From positions 1-64,000 of the IMG/VR virus record IMGVR_UViG_3300034418_004366: a stretch of DNA of 64,000 nucleotides; one strand, 5' to 3'. This document shows positions 1-9,318 of this stretch, one piece after another. Position 1 is the stretch's first letter. Each line of letters begins with the position of its first letter. A program made the position numbers and the translations under genes. The stretch is from a virus. The notes below the pieces were generated by a model. The model saw only the letters and a program-made list of their open reading frames with translations. It was not told where the DNA came from and did no database searches.

Positions 1-2684
1 CCTACAAATATAGAACTCAAATAAATAGGCAATCCTACATCTGCTACCGCTTTAATAGTAGAAGTGTTAGATGGGGTAATGTCTAAGTATTTTTTACCAT
101 CAATATCGAAACCACCATCGCTTCCTGTAGTAGTACCTATTGTAGTTAATGTCACATCATAAGTATCGTAATCGTTGTGGTCTACTCTTCCTAAAGTGAC
201 AGGAAGATAAGGGGCTAATTCTATGGTGGTCTTTCCATCTACAGTAGAAGTATTCAAGACAGTAAAATCAATCAAGGTATTGACTGTTTCAAAGGTTTCA
301 TAATTTGTACCTCCATCGCTTAGTTTGGCTTGGAATGCTTCTTCTTTTCCTATAGAAGTGGGGTGTTGTATATGAAATCCAACCGCATTGCTATCAACTC
401 CGGAAGTTCTAGAAGTAGTACTTCCACTCAATAAAGTACCGTCTAGTTTTTCGCCACTGCTGAAAAGCAGTCCCTTGTCACTGTTTCCTCCTAGGCTAGT
501 AGCAAAAGTGGGTAGTTTATTGTTAGAAGATAGGGCTTTGTTTAGAATGTAATTTGTTTCTATTTCTTTCCACAATTGTACTTCATTATGCGTGGAAGTC
601 CCGTATGCTTCTGTTAATGGTAAGTTTTTGAGAGTAATTCTAGTAGTGGTGTTAGAGGCCCCTTCTCCTATATATGCTACAACTCCATTAGTATATTTCA
701 CGAAGAGTTTTGTATTTGCTAAAGAATTAACTGTTATCGACGATGTTAAATCAAAGGTCTTACTATTGAAATTCAAATCATTCCCACTATCCAAAACACC
801 GACAAGTTCTAACTTATTGTGTGGACTCATAGTTGAATAAATTACATCTTCGGAGAAATTAGAATTACGATTTACTATTGGAGAAATTAGTTTTGAATAA
901 TTATCTCTACCGGAAATAGTCATGGTACTCATACCCATATTTTTGTCTATTTCTATTTGTTCTATTTCTCCGTTGAATCTCTCTACTTCAATGATATATT
1001 GTCCGGAAATATATTCTAAAGATGTAAATGCTGTAGAAGATTTTCTAACCTCGGCATTAGTAAAAGATAGGGTCAAATATTTTTGGTCTTTACTTGAGCC
1101 TGTCACGGTTGCTTCTAGTCCGGCATAGTTCTTATCCAAGAAAACTATTCTTAGTTGGCTTTCTCTACCTTCCACGAAAGGAAAGGTGGTAAGTAGATTG
1201 TTCTTAGATGAACTAAATGCCCTACGGTATAATCTATCCCCTGCACTTAATGTATAGGAAGATGTAGAAAAGGAACTTTCTGTATCTAATCTAGAACTAG
1301 AAGTGAAAGTAATGTCTTGTGTAAATGCACTAGTATTGAAAGAATCTATCGGACTACTAGAGGCCAATCTAACTACTCTAGACCCTACCAAAACTTCATC
1401 ATTTGCTGATAACAAATTCGCTAAATCATATCCTTCTTCTGTAGTAAATGTGTATTCATTTCCTGTGACATTTGCTTTCACTGTAGCCTTGAGCGGGAAC
1501 CACTCAAAGAACTCACCTCTATGCTGTTGTTGTCGAACTCTAAAAGCCTCAAACTCCCCTACCTTTGAGGACATGATTCGGGAGGTGTCTACGATTTTTG
1601 ACTCCGCATAACCCCCCCTTCGTCCATACGATTCTTTCAAATTGGTGCTAAGAACCATAGGGGCTTCGTTGGCTGTTTCGGGAGAATAACCGTAGTGAAG
1701 ATACCGATATGGGCCAACTAGATTGAGAGCGGATTTCACATTGTCGTCGTCACGCCTAGCATTGTAAAACGATTCATCGTAATCTGTAAAGTCATTATTC
1801 GCTAATGTCAATCCTTCATTGGAAGTCTGTTTGGTGCTATTATAACTGTTAGTATTGGTAGGGTCGTCTAGTGTTTTTAGATTATCAACAAGTGTAGTTT
1901 TAATGTTAAACTTGCTATAGTCTTTAACCAAGAATCCATAATCTTGAGAAGTGATAAATGTATTTGTTGTAAATGAATTAATGGTAGCACTGCTCATTTG
2001 AGAAGAAGCATATTTGACATAATATTTTTTATTGTGGTCAAGTTGATTCTTCTTATCTAGTCTAGAATTGTGGAAGTAAAATAGGGGTTTAGAGCATAGC
2101 AATGATTTATTCATTCTGTAGGTAGTGCTACCAGCAGTAATCTCTGTAGCAAGAATACCACTACTTACTGCTACAATAGTAGATTCATCTTCATCATCTC
2201 CCTTGAACACCATGAATTTAGTATTCTTAGTAATAGAAGAACCTAGTCTTGGCTCAAATTCAAAACTATCTCCCGAAACATCGTCAGTAGTAAATTGTGT
2301 AATTCTAGCAAAGTGATGAGTTAATCCATTATCCGAGTTTATCAAGACATAGTAGTTGTGGTCACTAGCAGTAGAATTTAGGCGGATGCCTTCTCCCGAA
2401 ATACTATCATAGCACTTTATCTTATACCCCTCAGTATTTTCTAAATTAGAATATTGAGTACCGGCAGAATCCGAACCTTGTAATTGCTGAATAAAGGTGT
2501 CATTATTAGAATCATCAGTAGAAATGTAAGTGAACATTCTATGAGTATCAGTGCAAGTAGCCGTGTCATGGATAATGGGATTCGTAGGACAATCGAAATT
2601 GACATTGTTCCCTGCGTTTGCTAGAGTAGCGACTACAGTGGGATTTATTGTAGTGCCTTTACGCATCACATAAACTGCTGTCAT
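1..2684 (-). CDS. Putative tail hub/baseplate protein (C-terminal part outside window)
   Basis: An open minus-strand frame runs from an ATG at 2684 to the left edge without a stop (at least 894 residues), so the C-terminus is missing. The start overlaps the upstream stop as ATGA. The protein is rich in Ser, Thr and Asn and looks beta-structured, as tail-tip proteins do. A segment reading TISGRDNYSKLISPIVNR resembles the GRD-type region of phage tail hub proteins (gpD/XkdQ-like); I infer a hub or baseplate role from this and from its place after the tape measure and LamG-like protein. It could instead be a fibre or receptor-binding protein. Confidence 0.6.
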   Translation of the reverse strand, partial: MTAVYVMRKGTTINPTVVATLANAGNNVNFDCPTNPIIHDTATCTDTHRMFTYISTDDSNNDTFIQQLQGSDSAGTQYSNLENTEGYKIKCYDSISGEGIRLNSTASDHNYYVLINSDNGLTHHFARITQFTTDDVSGDSFEFEPRLGSSITKNTKFMVFKGDDEDESTIVAVSSGILATEITAGSTTYRMNKSLLCSKPLFYFHNSRLDKKNQLDHNKKYYVKYASSQMSSATINSFTTNTFITSQDYGFLVKDYSKFNIKTTLVDNLKTLDDPTNTNSYNSTKQTSNEGLTLANNDFTDYDESFYNARRDDDNVKSALNLVGPYRYLHYGYSPETANEAPMVLSTNLKESYGRRGGYAESKIVDTSRIMSSKVGEFEAFRVRQQQHRGEFFEWFPLKATVKANVTGNEYTFTTEEGYDLANLLSANDEVLVGSRVVRLASSSPIDSFNTSAFTQDITFTSSSRLDTESSFSTSSYTLSAGDRLYRRAFSSSKNNLLTTFPFVEGRESQLRIVFLDKNYAGLEATVTGSSKDQKYLTLSFTNAEVRKSSTAFTSLEYISGQYIIEVERFNGEIEQIEIDKNMGMSTMTISGRDNYSKLISPIVNRNSNFSEDVIYSTMSPHNKLELVGVLDSGNDLNFNSKTFDLTSSITVNSLANTKLFVKYTNGVVAYIGEGASNTTTRITLKNLPLTEAYGTSTHNEVQLWKEIETNYILNKALSSNNKLPTFATSLGGNSDKGLLFSSGEKLDGTLLSGSTTSRTSGVDSNAVGFHIQHPTSIGKEEAFQAKLSDGGTNYETFETVNTLIDFTVLNTSTVDGKTTIELAPYLPVTLGRVDHNDYDTYDVTLTTIGTTTGSDGGFDIDGKKYLDITPSNTSTIKAVADVGLPIYLSSIFV

Positions 2685-3841
2685 TGGTCTATCTCCTCGA
2701 ATCTAAAATAAAGTACGGTATCTGCAAATCTAGGGGTTAAATTATTGACATTGAATTTATTTCTAGCCCCTCTACTCATGGCAAATTCGTGAAACTCTCC
2801 CATGAATTGTTTATTGGTAGTTGCACTATTTTGACCAGTGGCCCCACTACCATTAGCACCTAAAAATAAATCTTCTTTATCCATAGCAAAAGTCCCACTT
2901 CCAGAATGAGTGGCACTTGCTACTTCACTATTATTAAAATAAATTGCCATTACTTTACTAGCCGAATCATAAGTAGCGGCTATGTGAAATAACCCATCAA
3001 CATAAGATGGATTCATTGGTGCTTTGATAAAAAGGTCTGTTGAATTTAATGCAGTAGATTGAGAAGTATCCAAAGTCACTGCAAAGGAATCTCCGGAAGA
3101 AGACGATGGAGTGGCGGCAACCTTTCCTATGGAAGTAAAACCAAATCCATTCTTTATGAATAGTTCTTGGTCTTCATGTAGTATATTATTTGCAGTAGAA
3201 AGAAAGGTCAAAGTAGTTCCACTATTCCCACTTGATTTTGTTGTTTTAGCAAAAACATGAGTGTATTTCCCCTTTGAATCTAAAATACCGCTACCATAAG
3301 AACCTCCCGAAGTGTGACTTATGAGGGGCCAATTTATTCCGATAGAAGGCAAAATCAACGCAGAAGTTTCTAGGTTTTGAGTAGTAGTTCCTAGTGTGAC
3401 AGAAAATTTAATCTTGTATTCTGCTGGTTGATTTTCATTATGTGAAGTGGTATTTATCAAAGAAAGTTGTGCTTTACTACTATGAAATATTCTCATCTCA
3501 TGTGTATGTTTTGCAGTCTCAGCCAAATAATAATGAGAGATATAATCTGTTTGAGTCACATCGTTATCTACTGCTGGCATTACCTTTCCCGAATCAGTAG
3601 CAACGCCTGTTAAACTACCTACACTATGCCTTCCGAATCCATTTATGTCATAGGGTGTCACAGTAGCCTCGATAGTAAAAGCGTCGTCTAAAGACCAAGG
3701 ACCGTAGATTACATCATCACTACTTCCTACGCTAGCATCTGCTCCTATCGCAATATTATCATAATAGTCTATTTTGACATGACCATTACACATTACAGGG
3801 AAGACTAAACTTCGTTGCTTTCCTGTTAATACTCGATACAT
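2681..3841 (-). CDS. LamG/concanavalin-like tail protein
   Basis: 386 residues. The C-terminal third (about 270-385) has the pattern of laminin-G/concanavalin jelly-roll domains: a WHIAATYD-like strand (here FHIAATYDSASKVMAIYFNN), then an LFLGANG strand and a GEFHEFAMSRGA segment. Such domains bind carbohydrate or protein ligands and are common in tail-tip and fibre proteins. The N-terminal part is unrecognised and probably anchors the protein to the tail. It lies between the distal tail protein and the large hub-like protein, overlapping the latter by four bases (ATGA). Receptor recognition is an inference from fold and position. Confidence 0.65.
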   Translation of the reverse strand: MYRVLTGKQRSLVFPVMCNGHVKIDYYDNIAIGADASVGSSDDVIYGPWSLDDAFTIEATVTPYDINGFGRHSVGSLTGVATDSGKVMPAVDNDVTQTDYISHYYLAETAKHTHEMRIFHSSKAQLSLINTTSHNENQPAEYKIKFSVTLGTTTQNLETSALILPSIGINWPLISHTSGGSYGSGILDSKGKYTHVFAKTTKSSGNSGTTLTFLSTANNILHEDQELFIKNGFGFTSIGKVAATPSSSSGDSFAVTLDTSQSTALNSTDLFIKAPMNPSYVDGLFHIAATYDSASKVMAIYFNNSEVASATHSGSGTFAMDKEDLFLGANGSGATGQNSATTNKQFMGEFHEFAMSRGARNKFNVNNLTPRFADTVLYFRFEEIDQ

Positions 3842-3850
3842 AATTTCACC

Positions 3851-4519
3851 TCAAGAAAGAGCGTCGGCTAACTTGGTAGCAACCTTTCCACTTGGGAACA
3901 CTTCTGCGATTTCAAACTGCAAATTAAAACTCACATCAATAGTTTCCGAGTCTATTGTGGTTTCAAAACTTCTAATGAATCCTTTCATTCCTTCGGAAGT
4001 ACTTGAAGTTGGAAAGTCACTTTTCAAATCATCTCTAGTACCATAGTTATCCAATTTCCCTTCATCGCCTCTAGAAGCATAAGTAAATGGAATAGAAACA
4101 GCAGTTCTAGAGTTTCCATCATTACCTACCTTAGAATCATAAAGAAAAACTAATTCGTTAATCGACTGATATGTTTGTATTCCTGTTGAGTCTACGCTGG
4201 AATGAATCATCTGTGCTATCTCAATAGGTGTGTATGTTTTTGCTCCTGTGGGTGCGTCACTTTCACTCCACTTTTTATTGATAGCCTGTTCTGTAATGAA
4301 ACCTTGTAGGCTTACACTCTTAGAAGCCATACCTAAGTCTAGTGCGGCTGTTATTGATTCTCCGGATAATGCCCCCGATAGAGGTACTTCAACGGAAGGA
4401 ATGGTCTTGTTAGTGCTGATGCTCATACTAGTGACTTTCAATGGAATGGTATTGATAGATAAGTCAGCAGTCGAATAGGCCCCAAATTTCAAGAATACTA
4501 CATGGTCTAGTGCGCTCAT
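3851..4519 (-). CDS. Putative distal tail protein
   Basis: 222 residues, ATG start, five bases after the tape measure stop. The sequence is rich in beta-strand-forming residues with repeated Ser/Thr stretches and has no cysteine, signal peptide or membrane segment. I do not recognise a family with certainty. In siphovirus-like gene order the slot after the tape measure usually holds the distal tail protein, which joins tube and tip; that is the only basis for the call. Confidence 0.5.
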   Translation of the reverse strand: MSALDHVVFLKFGAYSTADLSINTIPLKVTSMSISTNKTIPSVEVPLSGALSGESITAALDLGMASKSVSLQGFITEQAINKKWSESDAPTGAKTYTPIEIAQMIHSSVDSTGIQTYQSINELVFLYDSKVGNDGNSRTAVSIPFTYASRGDEGKLDNYGTRDDLKSDFPTSSTSEGMKGFIRSFETTIDSETIDVSFNLQFEIAEVFPSGKVATKLADALS

Positions 4520-4523
4520 ATTA

Positions 4524-6050
4524 TCATGCTCCCAAACTTCTAGAGGAAGTCGTTCTGTTGATTTCCTTGTTAATCATTTTACCAACCTTCTGTGCTATGA
4601 TTCTTAATTCACTATCGGAAGACCCTACTCTTCCGTTGATATTGACAGTGATATTATTTCCTCCACTGCTCATCATTCTTCTAGATTCTTGATTAGAATG
4701 TACTCGACTTCCCTTTGGTAGTCTTACTAGTTCCGGCCCTCTTTCTCCAACTAAGGAGAGGCCGCTCTTAGTCACACCACCATTAGCGAATGGATTAATT
4801 GCCGCTACTAGTATTCCAATTGCTCCTATTATACCAGCCACGATTAGGTATGGAGCCGCCGCCACTAATACTCCTATTGCCCCAAATGAAACTAATATGA
4901 AGGCAACTCCAGCCGCTATAAGACCAATTATCATCAGTAATTTAGCAAAGCCCATGTATATTTGTTCGGCATTCTGTACCATTTTATCATAAATCGCCTC
5001 TAATGTAGTTTGTATTAAAGCCAATAAAGGAGATAAAATAATAAGAATTAGTCCTCCAAAGACTTCCAAAAGTCCTTCTGCGGTCTTAAAGAATCCCCCT
5101 AGTAAATCGTTAATATCACCATCACCAAATATAGCAGAATATATTTCCCCTATTCCTTCCGCCATTTTACCTACACCAGCCCCTACCATTGAAATTCCTT
5201 GTTTTATGAATTCTAAAATGTTCCTTCCCCATTCTTCAAAGAAACTAGCACTTACTCCTAACCGCTTCAAAGCCTTGACTATGAAAAATAGAACTATTAA
5301 ACCTCCTAAAACTGCTACACCTAATTTAGCCATAACCAATAAAGCACTAGCAAAAAATAATGCTCCACTTTTTATGAATTTAAAAAAGGACTTTCCTTTG
5401 GCGGAAAGTTTCTGTTTAAATCTATTCCATTTTCCTTGTTTTTTCAATTCACTCATACTTTTAGAAATAAATACTCCTAATTTTGATGTAGTAATCCAAG
5501 TCATTAAGTTTAATTTTGGCCTAGATTCAAACCTACCCGTATTGGGGTTTCTAAATCCACCTCTAGGAGCAGGGCCTTGAAACTTCGGCATTCCCTTTGT
5601 GACTAAAGAACCCAAAGCCTCTATTTGGCTTTTAGATTTCCTAAAAGAACCTCCAACTCCATAGAGAACCTTAGCCATAAAACCATCTCTATTCCCTCCC
5701 GCTAAAGGCTTCAAAACAAACTTATCAATTCCGGATAGTAATCCGTCCATACGATTTTTAAAGATGAAATAGCCGGGGACTCCGTACATCATTTTATGGA
5801 AGAAACCCGCACCTCCAGTGGTTCTTCTTAAAAATCCTTTTTCCCCAGTACCAATAAATCTAGTAAGTATTGTTTCTACTTCACCTACTTGTTTAGTGGT
5901 TTCTTTAGCAGATTCCCCCAAAGTTTCCATTGCTTTGCTTTGTGCTTTCATAGCAGTACTAGATGCTCTTAGAATAGTAAGCATTTCTTTTTGAATTTGG
6001 ACTAAACCATACATGTTGTTGTTGATTTTTTCCAAATTTAATTCAGCCAT
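4524..6050 (-). CDS. Tail tape measure protein
   Basis: 508 residues. The N-terminal 60 residues are helical and Met/Gln-rich. There are at least four long hydrophobic stretches in the second half (about 235-265, 325-345, 370-425), typical of tape measure proteins. The C-terminal region contains NPFANGGV followed by LVGERGPELVRLPKGSRV, a pattern (GGV..GE.GPE) repeatedly seen at the end of phage tape measures. It sits directly downstream of the two-frame tail chaperone pair, as expected. At roughly 0.15 nm per residue it would set a tail of about 75 nm. The tail type cannot be decided here because no sheath protein was recognised. Confidence 0.88.
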   Translation of the reverse strand: MAELNLEKINNNMYGLVQIQKEMLTILRASSTAMKAQSKAMETLGESAKETTKQVGEVETILTRFIGTGEKGFLRRTTGGAGFFHKMMYGVPGYFIFKNRMDGLLSGIDKFVLKPLAGGNRDGFMAKVLYGVGGSFRKSKSQIEALGSLVTKGMPKFQGPAPRGGFRNPNTGRFESRPKLNLMTWITTSKLGVFISKSMSELKKQGKWNRFKQKLSAKGKSFFKFIKSGALFFASALLVMAKLGVAVLGGLIVLFFIVKALKRLGVSASFFEEWGRNILEFIKQGISMVGAGVGKMAEGIGEIYSAIFGDGDINDLLGGFFKTAEGLLEVFGGLILIILSPLLALIQTTLEAIYDKMVQNAEQIYMGFAKLLMIIGLIAAGVAFILVSFGAIGVLVAAAPYLIVAGIIGAIGILVAAINPFANGGVTKSGLSLVGERGPELVRLPKGSRVHSNQESRRMMSSGGNNITVNINGRVGSSDSELRIIAQKVGKMINKEINRTTSSRSLGA

Positions 6051-6054
6051 GTTA

Positions 6055-6261
6055 TCACTTCGCCTTATTCATTTCCTTGTTCATGGCTTCGGCTTTAAGT
6101 TCTTCTACATTCCTGTGGATATACAAAAAGTCCATCACCATACTTGCTGGCATTTGCATCACTTCTAAGGGACTTATTGATAATGCGCTAGACAATGTAT
6201 AGGTGATTAAGAGAGATGCCATAGCAGGGTCTTTACTCCTACCGTTAAGGGCATCTCTCAC
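6055..6261 (-). CDS. Tail assembly chaperone, downstream frame (frameshift extension)
   Basis: 68 codons open from a GTG at 6261 that overlaps the stop of the upstream chaperone. No ribosome binding site precedes this GTG. The frame is exactly -1 relative to the upstream gene, and a canonical slippery heptamer lies seven bases before the upstream stop (6273-6267). I therefore read it as the T-like extension of a G/GT-type tail chaperone, giving a fusion of about 188 residues. The sequence is helical with a MQMPASMVMDFLYIHR segment. It immediately precedes the tape measure, as in lambda-like tails. Separate translation from GTG is the less likely alternative. Confidence 0.75.
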   Translation of the reverse strand: MRDALNGRSKDPAMASLLITYTLSSALSISPLEVMQMPASMVMDFLYIHRNVEELKAEAMNKEMNKAK

Positions 6262-6620
6262 TCTTCGTTTTTTGCTGAATCCTCGCCTAGTGCTTCCATT
6301 GGGTTAGGTAGCACTTCTTTCAATTGTGAGCCGATATACGGCGTGAGTCTAATTAGTTCTAGAGTAGATAGACTTGGTTCTGTGCGAACAACAAACTTCT
6401 CTACTAGGTAGCGGTACATTCCATTTAGGTCGATGTCAAAACTTTGCGTCTTGGCATCAATGTTCATTAGAGAAGTCATGGCTTGTTCTACTTCTAGCCA
6501 TGTAGGTTCTCTAATCCAAACCTTAAGGTATTCGTCGCTTTCCGGTGACACTCTTAATTCGTGACACTTCTCTTCTTGTAGTGCAAATAGCACACTCTTA
6601 TCTTTTACGGTATTTTCCAT
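6258..6620 (-). CDS. Tail assembly chaperone (upstream frame)
   Basis: 120 residues from the ATG at 6620, chosen because GGTGGAG lies six bases upstream; an in-frame TTG further upstream at 6647 has no such site. Acidic, mixed alpha/beta, with no transmembrane segment. By position (tail tube, chaperone, overlapping -1 frame, tape measure) it corresponds to lambda gpG-type proteins, which coat the tape measure during tail assembly. It ends with the stop at 6258-6260 in the zero frame, or continues into the next frame after slippage on A-AAA-AAC. Confidence 0.75.
   Translation of the reverse strand: MENTVKDKSVLFALQEEKCHELRVSPESDEYLKVWIREPTWLEVEQAMTSLMNIDAKTQSFDIDLNGMYRYLVEKFVVRTEPSLSTLELIRLTPYIGSQLKEVLPNPMEALGEDSAKNEE
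6267..6273 (-). promoter_or_regulatory. -1 programmed ribosomal frameshift site (A AAA AAC)
   Basis: On the minus strand the heptamer AAAAAAC occurs with zero-frame phasing A|AAA|AAC, the classical X-XXY-YYZ pattern. A -1 slip moves ribosomes into the frame that encodes the 68-codon extension ending at 6055. The zero-frame stop follows after two more codons. This matches the layout of lambda G/GT-type tail chaperones. Confidence 0.8.
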
Positions 6621-6672
6621 AGTTTTCTCCACCTTCAAAACCAACAAACAAACAAACGGTGTTGGTGGAATA

Positions 6673-6786
6673 TTACTCTTCTTCTACTACTTTCTTAGGG
6701 CGACCTCTTTTTTTCGGTGCATTCTTAAGCAAGTGTAGGGCTTGCATCTTAGCAAGTTTTTCTTCTTTGGTTAATATATCAACCAA
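6673..6786 (-). CDS. Small basic protein with AT-hook-like motif
   Basis: 37 residues from a TTG at 6786, placed four bases after a GGGGTGA ribosome binding site; an internal ATG (6747) would give 24 residues. The C-terminus contains KKRGRPKK, which matches the AT-hook core (RGRP flanked by basic residues), followed by VVEEE. It fills the gap between the tail tube and chaperone genes. DNA binding is possible from the motif alone; a structural role is equally possible. The reading frame is short, so the gene is tentative. Confidence 0.4.
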   Translation of the reverse strand: MVDILTKEEKLAKMQALHLLKNAPKKRGRPKKVVEEE

Positions 6787-6790
6787 AAAA

Positions 6791-8386
6791 TCACCCCTGT
6801 AGAATCCAGTGAGTTTTAGCAGTACAAGTTCCTATGCTTCTAGCCATAATTGTACCTTCTACGACCACAGGCCCTTTGTCTTCCGGCATAGGCCAAGAGT
6901 TAGTCGTTAGGAAATAATTGTCAAACGCCAAGTTAATTGCCTCGCCGTTTCCTTTAGTGAAACTTAGGGTAATGTTGCTTCCTGTTGTTTCGCTAGTATT
7001 TAGTAATTCATTGTAGAGTTTATCGTCAGTGACCATAGCACTAAAGGTCATTTCGTAAGTTCTTTGTGCTGGAATAGCATCCTTTACTTTACGACTTCCA
7101 ACGCCAATAAATCTCTTATCTGTGAGCGTGTTATTCATTGTTAAAGTAAAGTTAGTAATCTTCAATAGTTCTTGTCCAAACATATTGATTGTACCATCCG
7201 AGAAAAAGAATGGTTCTCGGAAAGAATCAGTAGAAGAATAATTGATGAATTGTGTTTCATCTGTCACTCCTCTTCTTGCCTCATACAATTCAGTTTTGGC
7301 TAGAGAATGAACATTTCTACACATTAAATTCATACTCATCTTGAGTTCTTCGTTTTCATTAGCAGTAAGAGTTAGAGTATTGACTCGGTTTCCTCTAGCA
7401 ATTCTAACGAAGTTCAAATCTTCATCTGCGTTAGCGTTATTGGTTCTATATGTGTTCGTAGAAGGCAGTTTGGAGAAGGACTGTTCTAAGGCGAAGGAGG
7501 GTAAATCTTCTCCATCTTGTTCTCCAAAGGTGTAAGTAATTGCGTTAATGATTGAACCATCTGTATGTTCAGCAGGTGCAGTAATTCTCTTCATGTCACT
7601 TTCCGAGTCATGTCCTCTAACAACAGGAGGGACGATAATTTTGGTAGTTCCTCCTTCGGTTAAGGTTCGATAATAGAAAGGTCCAGTATGTTCGGGAGTC
7701 ACTTCAATAATGTGAGTATTGGTAGTTGTTGCTATGTAGTGAGCGGGAGAACCTGCCGCATCTGCCGCATAGGTGACGGTGCTTCCACTAGCATCCAAAC
7801 CTTCGTGAATATCTGTAATCTTTCCAAAGAAATAGTACAACCATGCGCCGTGATTAGCCATAACTCCTATATCAGCAGAACCAGCAGTTTCAATTCCTTT
7901 GTATTGATAGGTGTAGTTTCTAGAACCACCAACCATTAAATTAGTCTGCTTAGTTTCTATTTCATTATCGGGGAAGGTAAGAGAATCAATAATGCCAAGC
8001 CAATTATCAGCATTTAGTCTAGCCGCAGAACCACTGGAAGATTTAGGGGCTGGACAAGGTGCGCCATATCTCTTGATTCTAAAGAAATCGTTGGTAGCAT
8101 CAATGGTTCCTTGAATTTGTGTTGCGAAGGTAATAGTGGTGGCTGTATTGGAAGTGATTCTATGCCGAGAAGTTAGGGCCGCATTGTCGTAGTATTCGAT
8201 GATACAACCAACATACAAGTCAATGACTAAGGAAAAGTTTCCAGTAAAATTAGTATCAATAGTGACAGTGCTATATCCCGTCACGCTATTATCAATTGTA
8301 TTACTGTTAGATTCAATGTATAAATCAACTTCGGGAACAAATGTCACCGATGCACCGCTTCCTAAAAATATATTATTGTTCGTCAT
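6791..8386 (-). CDS. Putative major tail tube protein
   Basis: 531 residues, ATG start preceded by GGGAGAGGGATTTT. Almost entirely beta-structured, Thr/Ser/Asn-rich, no cysteine clusters or membrane segments except isolated Cys residues. The C-terminal 130 residues (from about 395) resemble the conserved half of tail tube proteins: a FTLTMNNTL strand, an EMTFSAMVTDD strand and a final strand before the end. It lies upstream of the chaperone/tape measure pair, the normal place for the tube protein. It is larger than simple tube proteins (about 150-250 residues), so it probably carries extra surface domains. Confidence 0.65.
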   Translation of the reverse strand: MTNNNIFLGSGASVTFVPEVDLYIESNSNTIDNSVTGYSTVTIDTNFTGNFSLVIDLYVGCIIEYYDNAALTSRHRITSNTATTITFATQIQGTIDATNDFFRIKRYGAPCPAPKSSSGSAARLNADNWLGIIDSLTFPDNEIETKQTNLMVGGSRNYTYQYKGIETAGSADIGVMANHGAWLYYFFGKITDIHEGLDASGSTVTYAADAAGSPAHYIATTTNTHIIEVTPEHTGPFYYRTLTEGGTTKIIVPPVVRGHDSESDMKRITAPAEHTDGSIINAITYTFGEQDGEDLPSFALEQSFSKLPSTNTYRTNNANADEDLNFVRIARGNRVNTLTLTANENEELKMSMNLMCRNVHSLAKTELYEARRGVTDETQFINYSSTDSFREPFFFSDGTINMFGQELLKITNFTLTMNNTLTDKRFIGVGSRKVKDAIPAQRTYEMTFSAMVTDDKLYNELLNTSETTGSNITLSFTKGNGEAINLAFDNYFLTTNSWPMPEDKGPVVVEGTIMARSIGTCTAKTHWILQG

Positions 8387-8413
8387 AAAATCCCTCTCCC
8401 TTTTACAAACTTA

Positions 8414-9133
8414 CTAGGGGATTGTCTGTGCGTATCTCTTTGCCGTTAATGTCACTTTATATCCAAAGAGTCGTTTCTTTCTGTCATTTGCTTCGCTTCG
8501 ATTTCCAACTTCTAATAAACTAAAGTGTGAACCATCGCTTGCAGTATAACCCCGTCGTTTGCTCTCAAGTGCATGACGAAGTATCAAGTATAAAGACCTT
8601 AACCTATCTCTTCCGTAATTAGAATCTCTTGAATTGAACTTAATAGACTGTCCAGTTCTTGCCTTAGTTGGTGTAGCCGATAGAACAAGAGTAGTGCTAT
8701 TCGTGATACTAGATACTGTTGTACCATCTGGAATTCCTGTACCTGTGACCTCCATGCCTACTGCGATACCCGAAGTTGAAGTAAGGGTCATGTTGGTACT
8801 GCCTGTTGTGTATGCTCCTCCCGAACCTGTGAGCGAAGTACCAACGGCTCTCTCATCGTGAATACAACGAAGGTGTAGTGTGAAGGTATAGGATTCGTTG
8901 CGAACATCATAAAGAACCGTAGGATATTCTATGGTGTTGCCATCCTCAAAAACTACAATTACATCTTTGCTAGAAAGGTCATACCTAGCACCCTGCCCCT
9001 TCTCTAAAGTTCTAACATCGACTAGGTTTGGCTTAGGCAATGCTACTGGAATAGTACCGGCTTGGTTTAGGGTAGTGGCAGAAGAAGACCAATTGTTATC
9101 CAATAAATCTAGAATTAGAGTGACTTCATCCAT
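8414..9133 (-). CDS. Putative tail terminator/head-tail joining protein with inserted Ig-like module
   Basis: 239 residues. The two ends (1-95 and 175-239) look like one small domain interrupted by a Gly/Thr-rich insert at about 100-160 containing MEVTGTGIPDGTTVSSI. The same insert pattern (MEVTGTNIPSSTTISSI) is found in the connector protein encoded at 9834-11138, so it is a mobile surface module. Position between the connector and the tail tube suggests a tail terminator or joining protein; this is inferred from gene order only. It overlaps the upstream gene by eight bases. Confidence 0.5.
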   Translation of the reverse strand: MDEVTLILDLLDNNWSSSATTLNQAGTIPVALPKPNLVDVRTLEKGQGARYDLSSKDVIVVFEDGNTIEYPTVLYDVRNESYTFTLHLRCIHDERAVGTSLTGSGGAYTTGSTNMTLTSTSGIAVGMEVTGTGIPDGTTVSSITNSTTLVLSATPTKARTGQSIKFNSRDSNYGRDRLRSLYLILRHALESKRRGYTASDGSHFSLLEVGNRSEANDRKKRLFGYKVTLTAKRYAQTIP

Positions 9134-9317
9134 AGACCATTTCCTCCATTATTGATTGAGAGATTGCCTTTTCTAAATCTTCTTCAATGAACCTAGCCAA
9201 TTCTTCATCCGAGAAAGAAATGTCAATTCCTAGAATAGTAGAAACTCTTTCCATTTCTAATTGACGCTCTTTGTGTTTATCTATCAAAGAGTTTAGAGTT
9301 TCAGTAATCTTCAACAT
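9126..9317 (-). CDS. Small helical protein, unknown
   Basis: 63 residues from the ATG at 9317, preceded by AAGGGATTGAT; a longer TTG start at 9335 is less likely. The protein is charged and predicted helical, with an acidic C-terminus. It lies between a tagged small protein and the putative tail terminator. I recognise no family. Confidence 0.6.
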   Translation of the reverse strand: MLKITETLNSLIDKHKERQLEMERVSTILGIDISFSDEELARFIEEDLEKAISQSIMEEMVYG

Positions 9318-9318
9318 A

